Assembly (NCBI GenBank): GCA_963691655.1 | Contig: OY829326.1 | Coordinates: 55,917,776-55,981,775 of the forward strand | DNA from: Toxonevra muliebris | Taxonomy: Eukaryota; Arthropoda; Insecta; Diptera; Pallopteridae | DNA: 64,000 nucleotides | Reading direction: 5' to 3' | Shown: positions 42,306 to 51,097 of the stretch, piece after piece | How the letters are laid out: each line of letters opens with the position of its first letter | Numbering within the stretch: the stretch's first letter is position 1 | Program-made: the position numbers and the translations under genes | Notes under the pieces: generated by a model | What the model was told of the DNA's origin: nothing | The model's database searches: none | What the model saw: the letters and a program-made list of their open reading frames with translations, nothing else

Positions 42306-45300
42306 ATGGAAAATTCCATTTGTGCTAACGATTTTACAATTTTGCAGTTGCGCGAGTGGTTGCGACAAATTGGTCAGGCAACGCATGGCAACAAAACTAC
42401 GCTCGCTGCAAGGCTCAATGGGTTATCAGAAGAGGAGCGGGGTATGTGCCCAATGTTGAATGATGAGGAAATCGGCAATCATGGCGGACCATCAAATGAA
42501 GCGATCGAACGAGTGTTAGACGAAGGCCAGCAACAAGCGACAAACGATAGAAATGAAACGCAACAAAATGTAGAAAATACAGCAAATGAAAAGAATCAAC
42601 AACAAACAACAAATGAAATGCAACAAATGATAGGTGAGAATGAACGAGCAGAAGAAATGTCAACAAATGAACAGCAACAACAAACATCTACGAATGAAGT
42701 GCAGCAGAAAAATGCCGACAAAGAAGCTGAATTAATAAAAAAAGAAATAGAATTATTGAAACGCGAAAAAATCATGCTAGAGAAAGAAAATGAATTATTA
42801 AAAAGAGAGAGGCGTTTAGGTGAAACGTCGATGAAACCTAAAGAGCACAATGATGAAGAGAGCATGCCTTTCAATGTGCTGAAAGAGTTTTTGCCTGAAT
42901 GTGACGGCGAAACAAATTTTGATATTTGGGTTGCTCAATTGAAAGGCATCAAAGAAACATATAAATTGAACGACAATAAAATGCGTGCACTTATGATGAC
43001 AAAACTAAAAGGTAAAGCACAAATTTGGCTGCAATCGAAACCCGGTAACATGGACGAGGACGTGTCCAATTTAATACAACAAATGGAAGATTTATTCAGC
43101 AAAAAAGAAAACAAAATAATGTTGCGTCGGAAGTTCGAAGCACGAAAGTGGAAATACGATGAGAAATTCGTGGAATATTTCAACGATAAAATAATTTTGT
43201 CGAATGCAATAAAAATCGAGGAGGACGAAATAATTGATTATATAATAGAAGGAATCCCAGATTCGCAACTACGTACGCATGCAAATATGCAGCGCTATGG
43301 TAGCAAAGCAGAATTGCTGCAGGCGTTTGCAAAAATACAATTAAATCAACGCTTCGCTTCTACTGTTCGAGTATCAAACGCAATCTCTGGTGCAAAAGTC
43401 GAAAAATTGAATTCAAGATGCTACAACTGCAACTGCGTTGGACATTTTGCAGCAGAGTGTAGAAAACCTAAACGAGAAATTGGAGCCTGCTACGCTTGCG
43501 GAAGTGTTGAACATCGTGTCGTGGACTGCCAGCAAAATAAAAAGAAGTCAATCCAACTTGTGGAGTACAACGATTATGTAAGATATTTTAAGTTTATTGT
43601 AGATAGCAATAAAGATATTTTCTTTTCCTTAGAATGCCTCATAGACTCGGGGAGCCCTGTCAGTATCATTAAAAAATGCTTTGTTCCAAATAAAATACAA
43701 TTAAATGAAATTAATGTAACTTACTATGGAATTAATAAAAGTGAATTAAAAACATTTGGTAAATTTTCTTGTACTGTACAATTACCAAACAATAAGATAT
43801 GTATTGAATTGATTGTAGTGGCAAACGAGTCTATGAGCTATCCAGTTGTTCTAGGTAGAGATTTTTTGCAACTATGTAAATTTAAGCTTATGATAGAAGA
43901 CGAGCTAAAAGAAAAGAAAGAAACAAATGAAAAGTATATGGTGAAAAATTATTGCACAAATGTCGTTGAACAAAACGTAGTAGAGGATTATTATTTAAAT
44001 ACGGAAATTTGTAAAGAAAGTAAGGGAGAACAGTTTAAAAGCAAAACAGTTGTGGATAAAAATTATATGGAAAAAGAAATGGTTGAAGAAAAATATAATG
44101 AGGGAGTTTTTGAAAATCCACTGATGTTGATAGAATTTGATGATAGTTCAGAATTAAATCTAAAGATTGGAGCAGTTGTAAACTACGTAAACAAAGAAAA
44201 ATTTCGAAAAATGTTTAAAAATATTTATGTTAAGGCAATAAGGCCTAATGAAACAAATGTAAAAAGTGAAATGAAATTAACGCTTAATGATACCAAGCCT
44301 TTTCATTGCCCACCTAGACGTTTATCGTATGCGGAGAAAACGGAGTTACAAAAATTAATAGATGAATATTTAGCGAAAAATTATATCAGGCCGAGTGAGT
44401 CAGAGTTCGTATCCCCTATTGTGTTGGTTCGGAAAAAAACAGGTGACTTAAGGATGTGTGTTGACTACAGGACATTAAACAAGGTGACTGCCAAGGATAA
44501 TTATCCCATTCCCCTTATAGATGACTTACTAGACAGGTTAGCGAAAAAGAAAGTGTTTACAAAACTAGATTTGAGAAATGGGTTCTTTCACGTATTTATG
44601 CATCCAGAGTCGGTAAAATATACATCGTTTATAACACCACTGGGGCAATATGAATTTTTGAGAATGCCGTTTGGGTTGAGGAACGCACCCTCCATGTTCC
44701 AGAGGTTCGTTAATAAAATTTTCGCTGATATGGTTAGAGAGGATAGGTTGATTGTTTACTTGGACGATATAATGATAGCAACGGAGTCTGTAGAGGAACA
44801 TTTCGAAATTTTAAAAGAAGTTCTGAAAAGAATCGTTGAAAATAATTTAGAGTTAAGAATTGATAAATGTGAATTTTTCCAGTCAGAAGTCAAATATTTA
44901 GGCTATACAGTTACAGGTGAAGGAATAAAAGCTGATGACAAGGGTTTACAGGCAATACAAAATTTTCCTGTACCCACAAAAGTACAGGCAGTGCAAAGTT
45001 TCTTAGGTCTATGTTCCTACTTTCGGCGATTTGTCAAAGATTTTTCGATTATAGCTAAGCCATTGTACGACATGACAAAAAAAGATAGAAAATTTAGTTT
45101 TGGCCCAAATGAGTTACAATCTTTTGAGACGCTGAAACAGAAATTGCTTGAATCACCGATATTGGCTTTGTATGATCCTAAAGACGATACTGAATTGCAT
45201 TGCGATGCGAGTTCAGTTGGTTTTGGAGCCATTCTTTTACAAAGGAAAGCAGATGGGAAAATGCATCCCGTATTTTATTTTTCAAAAAGAACAACAGAAA

Positions 45301-46841
45301 CTGAGTCTAGGTATCATAGTTTCGAATTAGAAACATTAGCTATAATAAATGCATTGAAACGTTTTCGGGTCTACTTGCAGGGTAAGAAATTTAAGATAGT
45401 TACCGATTGTAATTCGCTGACATTAACTCTGAATAAAAAAGACTTAAATCCCAGAATAGCGCGGTGGGGCCTAGAATTACAAAACTACGATTATGTGTTG
45501 GAACATAGGTCAGGTATACGCATGCAGCATGTCGATGCACTCAGTCGTTATAGTAACATTTTAGTGTTAGAGGCGAATACTTTCGAAGAAAATTTAATAA
45601 TATGCCAGGCAAGAGACAGAAAATTGAAAGAGTTAAGAGATTCATTGCAAGAGAGAGAACACCGTTTATATGAAATGCGGAATGGTATTTTATACAGGAA
45701 AAAAGAAGATGGCATTGTATTGTTCTATGTACCCGAAGAGATGGAAAGTCATGTTCTTTATACGTATCATGATGAGATGGGTCACGTTGGTATTAATAAA
45801 ACGATGGATTTAATTTCGAAGAGTTATTGGTTTCCTAAAATGAGGCAAAAGGTGGCTAGTCATATTGAAAATTGTTTGAAATGCATAGTTTATTCAGCGA
45901 AAAATGGTCGAGAAGAGGGATTTCTACACAACATTCCTAAAAGTAATAAGCCTTTCGCAGTTATTCATATTGATCATTACGGACCAGTAGATCATGGTAG
46001 AACGAAAAAACACATACTGGTGGTCGTAGATGCGTGTACGAAATTTGTAAGACTATACCCGACGAAGACGACAAATACTAAAGAAGTAGTAAGCGCGCTT
46101 ACAGATTATTTTCGAGCTTATAGTAAACCTAAATGCATAGTATCTGATAGGGGTAGCTGTTTTACGTCCAGTGAGTTTCAACAATTTTTAGATAAAAAAT
46201 GTGTGCAGCATGTAAAAATAGCAACCGGTTCTCCACAGGCTAATGGCCAAGTAGAGCGAGTAAATAGGAGTTTGGGGCCAATGATAGCAAAATTAGTGAA
46301 TCCGGAAAAAGATATATATTGGGATCAGGTGTTGGATACAGTGGAATTTACATTAAATAATACAGTACACAGAACAATTATGGAGCATCCAAGTGTTATG
46401 TTGTACGGCACCAAGCAAAGAGGAGATGTTGATGATCTTCTAAGTGAAAAAGTGATCGGAATGAAGCAAGGGTTTCAAGAAAAGAATCATGAAAATATAC
46501 GAAAGCGGGCAGCTGAGAATCAAGAGCGACTACAAGCGTATAATAAAACATATGTTGACAGGAAAAGAAAAGAACCAAACCAATACAATGAGGGTGACTA
46601 TGTCATGGTGAAAAATTTTGACACACACGCGGGAATGGCCAAAAAATTAATCCCAAAATTTAAAGGGCCATATAAAGTCATGAAAGTTTTACGAAATGAT
46701 CGGTATATGCTGGAAGACGTAGAAGGCTTCCAGCAAGCGCGAACTCCGTATAAAGGTGTATGGGCTGTGAGCAATATTAAGCCTTGGTATAAAGTAAGCA
46801 ACATTATCAATAATAAGCGTGATATAAAAATAAACTCATGA
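42306..46841 (+). CDS. gag-pol: Gag-Pol polyprotein of the Gypsy-type element
   Basis: This is one uninterrupted frame of 1511 codons, so Gag and Pol are made without a frameshift. Residues 8-37 resemble a SAP-type DNA-binding motif. Residues about 80-175 are Gln/Glu-rich and then charged coiled-coil. Two zinc knuckles (CX2CX4HX4C) start at 372 and 395. The aspartic protease has Asp-Ser-Gly at 447-449. The reverse transcriptase has Tyr-Leu-Asp-Asp at 818-821. RNase H has Asp-967 (Cys-Asp-Ala-Ser). Integrase has the zinc motif His-1155, His-1160, Cys-1190, Cys-1193 and the catalytic triad Asp-1223, Asp-1281, Glu-1317 (35 residues between the last two). A GPY-like motif lies near 1453. Every catalytic residue I checked is present. 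It acts in cytoplasmic particles to copy the element RNA and insert the DNA. No envelope-like frame follows. Confidence 0.95.
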   Translation: MENSICANDFTILQLREWLRQIGQATHGNKTTLAARLNGLSEEERGMCPMLNDEEIGNHGGPSNEAIERVLDEGQQQATNDRNETQQNVENTANEKNQQQTTNEMQQMIGENERAEEMSTNEQQQQTSTNEVQQKNADKEAELIKKEIELLKREKIMLEKENELLKRERRLGETSMKPKEHNDEESMPFNVLKEFLPECDGETNFDIWVAQLKGIKETYKLNDNKMRALMMTKLKGKAQIWLQSKPGNMDEDVSNLIQQMEDLFSKKENKIMLRRKFEARKWKYDEKFVEYFNDKIILSNAIKIEEDEIIDYIIEGIPDSQLRTHANMQRYGSKAELLQAFAKIQLNQRFASTVRVSNAISGAKVEKLNSRCYNCNCVGHFAAECRKPKREIGACYACGSVEHRVVDCQQNKKKSIQLVEYNDYVRYFKFIVDSNKDIFFSLECLIDSGSPVSIIKKCFVPNKIQLNEINVTYYGINKSELKTFGKFSCTVQLPNNKICIELIVVANESMSYPVVLGRDFLQLCKFKLMIEDELKEKKETNEKYMVKNYCTNVVEQNVVEDYYLNTEICKESKGEQFKSKTVVDKNYMEKEMVEEKYNEGVFENPLMLIEFDDSSELNLKIGAVVNYVNKEKFRKMFKNIYVKAIRPNETNVKSEMKLTLNDTKPFHCPPRRLSYAEKTELQKLIDEYLAKNYIRPSESEFVSPIVLVRKKTGDLRMCVDYRTLNKVTAKDNYPIPLIDDLLDRLAKKKVFTKLDLRNGFFHVFMHPESVKYTSFITPLGQYEFLRMPFGLRNAPSMFQRFVNKIFADMVREDRLIVYLDDIMIATESVEEHFEILKEVLKRIVENNLELRIDKCEFFQSEVKYLGYTVTGEGIKADDKGLQAIQNFPVPTKVQAVQSFLGLCSYFRRFVKDFSIIAKPLYDMTKKDRKFSFGPNELQSFETLKQKLLESPILALYDPKDDTELHCDASSVGFGAILLQRKADGKMHPVFYFSKRTTETESRYHSFELETLAIINALKRFRVYLQGKKFKIVTDCNSLTLTLNKKDLNPRIARWGLELQNYDYVLEHRSGIRMQHVDALSRYSNILVLEANTFEENLIICQARDRKLKELRDSLQEREHRLYEMRNGILYRKKEDGIVLFYVPEEMESHVLYTYHDEMGHVGINKTMDLISKSYWFPKMRQKVASHIENCLKCIVYSAKNGREEGFLHNIPKSNKPFAVIHIDHYGPVDHGRTKKHILVVVDACTKFVRLYPTKTTNTKEVVSALTDYFRAYSKPKCIVSDRGSCFTSSEFQQFLDKKCVQHVKIATGSPQANGQVERVNRSLGPMIAKLVNPEKDIYWDQVLDTVEFTLNNTVHRTIMEHPSVMLYGTKQRGDVDDLLSEKVIGMKQGFQEKNHENIRKRAAENQERLQAYNKTYVDRKRKEPNQYNEGDYVMVKNFDTHAGMAKKLIPKFKGPYKVMKVLRNDRYMLEDVEGFQQARTPYKGVWAVSNIKPWYKVSNIINNKRDIKINS

Positions 46842-46875
46842 GATCGGGAGATCTCATATGTCAGGAAGGCCGAAT

Positions 46876-47213
46876 TGTAGTAGTATATGTCTAAACGTTA
46901 TGTTATCGTTTATATTACTTCAGTCTAAGCTATAAGTATATTGTACCATGTAAGGGTTAATTTATAAAAGACCCCTTAATCTTAAGTTTGCTTTATATTC
47001 TATTCTACTTTCTTTATTATTGTAAATAGTCTATTTCATTCTAACATTAAGTCTTTAATAGTTTGTAATATTATTGTGCTATTTTTGTCTGGCATACACT
47101 TTTTATTCACCACAGCTTCATGTTGAATGCTGAGTTTGAAATTAAATAAAAGTTTTCAGTTTGGAAAAGGACGGCGAAAAAGAAAGACGTGTTTTTTTAA
47201 AAAGATCCCCATA
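46876..47213 (+). repeat. 3' LTR
   Basis: 338 bp, matching the 5' LTR at every position I compared. It is followed by CCCA. The preceding purine-rich stretch (GTCAGGAAGGCCGAA) is a weak polypurine tract. Confidence 0.95.
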
Positions 47214-49094
47214 CCCATTAAGTGGGAGTTCTTATAAATTTATAGTTTGAAATTTGTAGAATACGATGCCGTTAATGGTTTTGGTCAGTTCTCAAAAATG
47301 ATGTATTGAGAGTCTGTGAGCGTGAGTCACCTCTTCTTCTTACGCTTCCTTTCTGAAACTTTAAACGCGATTATCTCGAAGCTTTTATTTTTTCAATGCG
47401 TTGAAAATCGATGTACTGTTCGATTAATCCATCAGCAACTTTAAAAATTCGTCAAAAATACATTTATAATACATTTCCAAAAGTAATTACTGCAAAACAT
47501 TTTTATGTATGCTGACTTTAAAATTGCATTTAGATAATTTAAAGAAATTGTATTTCACCTGACTTAAAGGCCAGCTAAACAGACTTACTTTTCTGGAAGA
47601 TGATTGATGGAAGATGTTGGTGAAAATCAACAAAAAATAGTAAAATTAATTATTTTGCATTGAAATCAGAAATTCGCTTAGATAAAAGAACAAAATTGAT
47701 GTGGAAACTATAACTTAACAGGTCCTTACATATTTTTCTGAGGCTACAGTTGACAAAACTTTTTTAAAAAAATGTATAGAGAAATAGTCAAAATTCAACA
47801 AAAATGTATATTTTCTGTTTTTAACTTATAATAACTTCTAAAATACTGTGTTAAATACATTTGATCCCAGGGAATACTTATTGCTCATGATATGTCGTAG
47901 AAATATTTTAAGTTTTTTTTTTTACACCTGGTCACCTTATTTTCTTGGAGTAAGCCAAAAACTACTACACCCTCTAAAATTCAAAAACCATTTTTTATTT
48001 TTTTATTTTTTAAGTGCTAAAATTGCTTATTGAAGACATATAGGAATTTTTCTTTTGAAAATTTTCCAAATTGAATCATGGCATCTAGTACCGGGACGAT
48101 CTGGGTTCCCCCCAGACAATAATCTTAGTTACGCCAATGCTTGCACCTGAAGATAATGATTTATAACTTCATCTTCTGAAGGTAGAATTATTCCAGACAG
48201 TTCTTTTTGGACGGAGTCAAGAGATTTTCGTCGAGCTAGGATACTCGATATAAAAATATGATTTATTTGTATTGATCAATATAATATAATATATAATAAA
48301 ATTCCATGTTTTTGTAGTTTTGTCATAGAAAAAAAAAACCAAAAGGACGAGGAATTTTTTAAATCTGAAGCTTGCTCATTATGACAACCCGAACTATTCA
48401 ATTGATTTTTAAAATTATATATTTAGTTGAATATAATTCCATTAATTGGAATTTGGTTTTGTTTAATATTTTTTAAAAATATTTAATTAAGAATGTTCTT
48501 AGGAGAAGCACAGCTCGCAGGACTTCTTGTTTCAGTGAAGTTAGAGGGTAGGGATTTGCTTAGTGGATGATATCTTAAGACCCAGTTTTGAAAATGGGTT
48601 TCATCCGCTAAAAACACAATGGAAACAATGGAAGAATATGTGAAATCTCTGATGGAAATGCAGCTTTAAATTTCAGAACCATGTATCCCACTTTTTTAAA
48701 GAGATGCATAGAGTTGAAAGACTGGAAGTTGGAAGGACTGATAAATTGTTGAAAACATAATCAAAGTACTGGAAAATTCCTGTAGAAACAGAAATTCGCA
48801 ACAAACGATAACTATGCAGAAGTGGCATAAAATGTAGAACTAAAATATGATTTTATTGCTGTCTGATTTTTTAATGTAGAATTTTTGACAGTTCTCTTGT
48901 AATTCATGACATATGTTAAAGTCAAGCATGCTCATTTTATAATGGAAAGACTTACATCCAAATAACTCTTATAAGTTATTGAATTTTATTATTAAAATTC
49001 GTGGTCTATGAGAAACGTGTTTTGCGCACTTCGACCATTTGTTATGTATGTTTTTTAATATATAAAATTTTCGCATTTTGTCTGATGATTTCGA
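47214..49094. other. non-coding DNA, one dispersed-repeat block
   Basis: No gene. At 47353-47386 there is a 34-base block that recurs at 55428-55461 with one difference. The rest is AT-rich and unassigned. Confidence 0.45.
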
Positions 49095-49530
49095 GCATTT
49101 TTTTTTTGCGAAAACGCACGAGCTGAGTCTGGTCGACATGTGGTTTAAACAAGACGGCGCTTCATGCCACACAGCACGTGAAACCATGAACCTATTGAGA
49201 GATGAGTTTCGGATCAATGAGTAGATCGCACTGACTAGATCGCGCTATTCGACGCCTCTAGACTATTTTTTTTTTTGTGATTTCGTGAAGTGACTCAATA
49301 TATATGCCGATAAGCCAGCGTCAGTTGTAGCCTTGGAAAATAACATTATTTACACATATTATAAGCCAGAAATTAGCCGCTATGCTCGCGAAAAGTAGTT
49401 CAAAATTGGACTTTTGGTATGAAACATTTACAATGTAGTCGTGGTCAATATTTACATGAAATAATTTTTGAAAAGCATGCATTGATTTTTATCGACTCTA
49501 CTAAAAATTTCATACTTTTGTACATCTTTT
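49095..49530 (+). pseudogene. mariner-like transposase relic
   Basis: The + strand reads Met-Trp-Phe-Lys-Gln-Asp-Gly-Ala-Ser-Cys-His-Thr-Ala-Arg at about 49135-49180, then Leu-Leu-Arg-Asp-Glu-Phe, a stop, and Thr-Pro-Leu-Asp-Tyr-Phe near 49255. It then continues with Tyr-Ala-Asp-Lys-Pro-Ala. The Gln-Asp-Gly-Ala-x-Cys-His-Thr-Ala and Thr-Pro-Leu-Asp-Tyr-Phe blocks are the second and third catalytic regions of a Tc1/mariner-superfamily transposase. Several stops and frameshifts follow. No terminal repeats found. Confidence 0.7.
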
Positions 49531-49617
49531 TTGTGTTTTTTTTTGAAAATTAGAAATCAAATACTTAACAAATCCTCCTTCCCGCCAGAAGAATGTTGAA
49601 AAGTTCATAGAACTTTC

Positions 49618-49666
49618 AGATCAGACGATCATTTCGGAGCCTGCTACGGTTCCTCATCAGTGAACT
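49618..49666 (-). ncRNA. hammerhead-ribozyme-like motif
   Basis: On the - strand, in order, are AGTTCA (stem I, 5' side) and CTGATGA, the core (complement of 49660-49654). Next comes a six-base-pair stem II with one mismatch (GGAACC / GGCTCC, loop GTAGCA), then GAAA. A minimal stem III follows (A-U plus a U-G wobble with loop GATC), then GTC as the cleavage triplet and TGATCT pairing with the stem I strand (5 of 6). All core bases of a natural hammerhead are present. Small stem III hammerheads of this kind are known from Penelope-like and other retroelements. Activity is untested and no accompanying element was recognised. Confidence 0.55.
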
Positions 49667-49868
49667 TATTTATTTATTTAAACTTTTTGAATCATAAATG
49701 GTGAAATTTTTGGGACTTATCTCTGGTTCAATACGGAGTACATTGCATATTTTCTAAATTTTAAAGAAAGAGATTCTCAATTAAGAAAGTATATGGCTAT
49801 CGTGATTCTGAAATTTTTTTAATTACTGATAAATCCGTTTGGTTTTTCTATATTAAATTTTCTTCCTA

Positions 49869-51083
49869 GATTAGGTTAGGTGGAAGTGGCAGCCTTCTGC
49901 TTGAGAGCACACTTAAGCACATTTAGGCTCGTTGTGATACCACAGTACGACGCGACTCCCCCATTTACGGATTGGAGAACCATGAGGATTCCATAATGAA
50001 TCTGGCTATGTCCTTAATATTTACGGACGATAGCTCGGACAGACTAGTGAAGAAAGGTGAGCCCAGGAGTTTTAGTCTCCTCCTGGCCAGGGATGGGCAT
50101 TCGCACATGAAATGGAGGACTGTTTCTTCCTCCTCCTCAGAGCCGCAGCCCCGACAGAAGTCATTGAATGGCAGTCCTAGTCGTGCAGCATGTCTCCCCA
50201 TTATGCAGTGCCCCGTGAGCACCGAAGTCGTAATGCTGATGAAGTTTCTACTAAGGTTGAGCAGCTGTCTAGTTCGTCTATTGTCCATAGTGGTCCATGT
50301 TAGCCTGGTAATACCACAGGTATGTTCCGCTACCCACGATCTTTTTGCTTCCTTAAGGTAGTTTTGCTTAATGGCTAATTTAATATACGTAAGAGGGATA
50401 CCAATTGTGCAGGAAGGTGATATATCTGTAAGCTCCGATCCCTGTTTTGCTAACTCGTCGGCATTGCAGTTACCTGAAATATCCATATGTCCAGGCACCC
50501 AATATAGGTGGACCTGCGAGTGACTCGACAAAATGTTGAGTGAAGATCGGCAGTCGAGAACAAGCCGACTCTTTCCTCCGATTTGGATCCATCTGTATAG
50601 ATGTCAATTGAATTGCCAGTGACCACCTCGTCATTAACCCATTTCTCTCTACTGGGGATATGGGTGAAGAACGTGTGGTTTAAATTAGGGGTAGAGCAAA
50701 TGTATTCTACGTAGTGTATGGACGTATTGTGGATTAAAATCTTGGCATGGCCCAGGTTTGACCGGGTCCAGCGAGTTAGGGCACTGAGTCTAGCAGCAGA
50801 GCACTTAGCTTGTTGCTTAACCAGAAGTGAAGTTGGCAACCAATGAAGGATTGCGAAGAGAGCTGTTGTGGAGGTAGTACGGAGAGTCCCAGTAATCAAT
50901 ATGGCTGCCATTCTTCTAACCTTATCCTGGGGTTTAAGGTTGACCGCCTTTGCAGTAGCTGGCCACCAGAAGACGGATCCATAAAGAAGATTAGGCTCGA
51001 CCACTGCTGAAGCCAGGAAGTGACTCGAGGTTGAAGACCCCATCTTGTTCCTAATACCCTCTTACAGCAGTAGAGAGCGCAAG
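49869..51083 (-). mobile_element. 5'-truncated I-clade non-LTR retrotransposon with 14-bp target duplication
   Basis: The 14-bp direct repeat AAATTTTCTTCCTA flanks it (49855-49868 and 51084-51097). It is oriented on the - strand, with its 3' end toward 49869 and ending in a CTAACCTAATC tail. It keeps only the end of the reverse transcriptase, the RNase H domain and the C-terminal zinc region. The identical duplication shows a fairly recent insertion. A 104-bp copy of its 3' end lies at 15705-15808. Confidence 0.9.
49965..51043 (-). pseudogene. RT C-terminus and RNase H of the I-clade element, one frameshift
   Basis: The first frame (51043-50450) has Leu-Leu-Tyr-Gly-Ser-Val-Phe-Trp-Trp, a Leu-Arg-Thr-Thr-x-Thr-x-Ala-Leu segment, and then the RNase H start Ile-Tyr-Thr-Asp-Gly-Ser-Lys. 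A frameshift between about 50580 and 50450 takes it into the second frame (50531-49965). That frame has Trp-Val-Pro-Gly-His-x-x-Ile-Ser-Gly-Asn-x-x-Ala-Asp-Glu-Leu-Ala, the other half of RNase H, then a Cys/His-rich end (Gly-His-Cys, Cys-Arg-Gly-Cys, His-Phe-Met-Cys-Glu-Cys). Endonuclease and RT core are missing through 5' truncation. It cannot be active. Confidence 0.85.
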
Positions 51084-51097
51084 AAATTTTCTTCCTA

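Larger units (their letters stand above)
41772..47213 (+). mobile_element. complete Gypsy-type LTR retrotransposon
   Basis: Two 338-bp LTRs that look identical by eye enclose one 1511-codon gag-pol frame. Domain order (Gag, protease, reverse transcriptase, RNase H, integrase) is that of Metaviridae/Gypsy. There is no envelope gene: the coding frame stops at 46841, 35 bases before the 3' LTR. The flanks give a short target duplication, CCCA or ACCCA depending on where the LTR end is placed. Total length is 5.4 kb. The identical LTRs and undamaged frame point to a recent insertion, possibly still competent. Confidence 0.95.

Noticed and set aside
42415..43183. Several - strand open frames under the gag region
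   Set aside because: They are complements of the Gln/Glu-rich gag coding sequence.
49972..50361. 129-codon + strand open frame
   Set aside because: It is antisense to the RNase H and zinc-region frame of the I-clade element, which has clear motifs.
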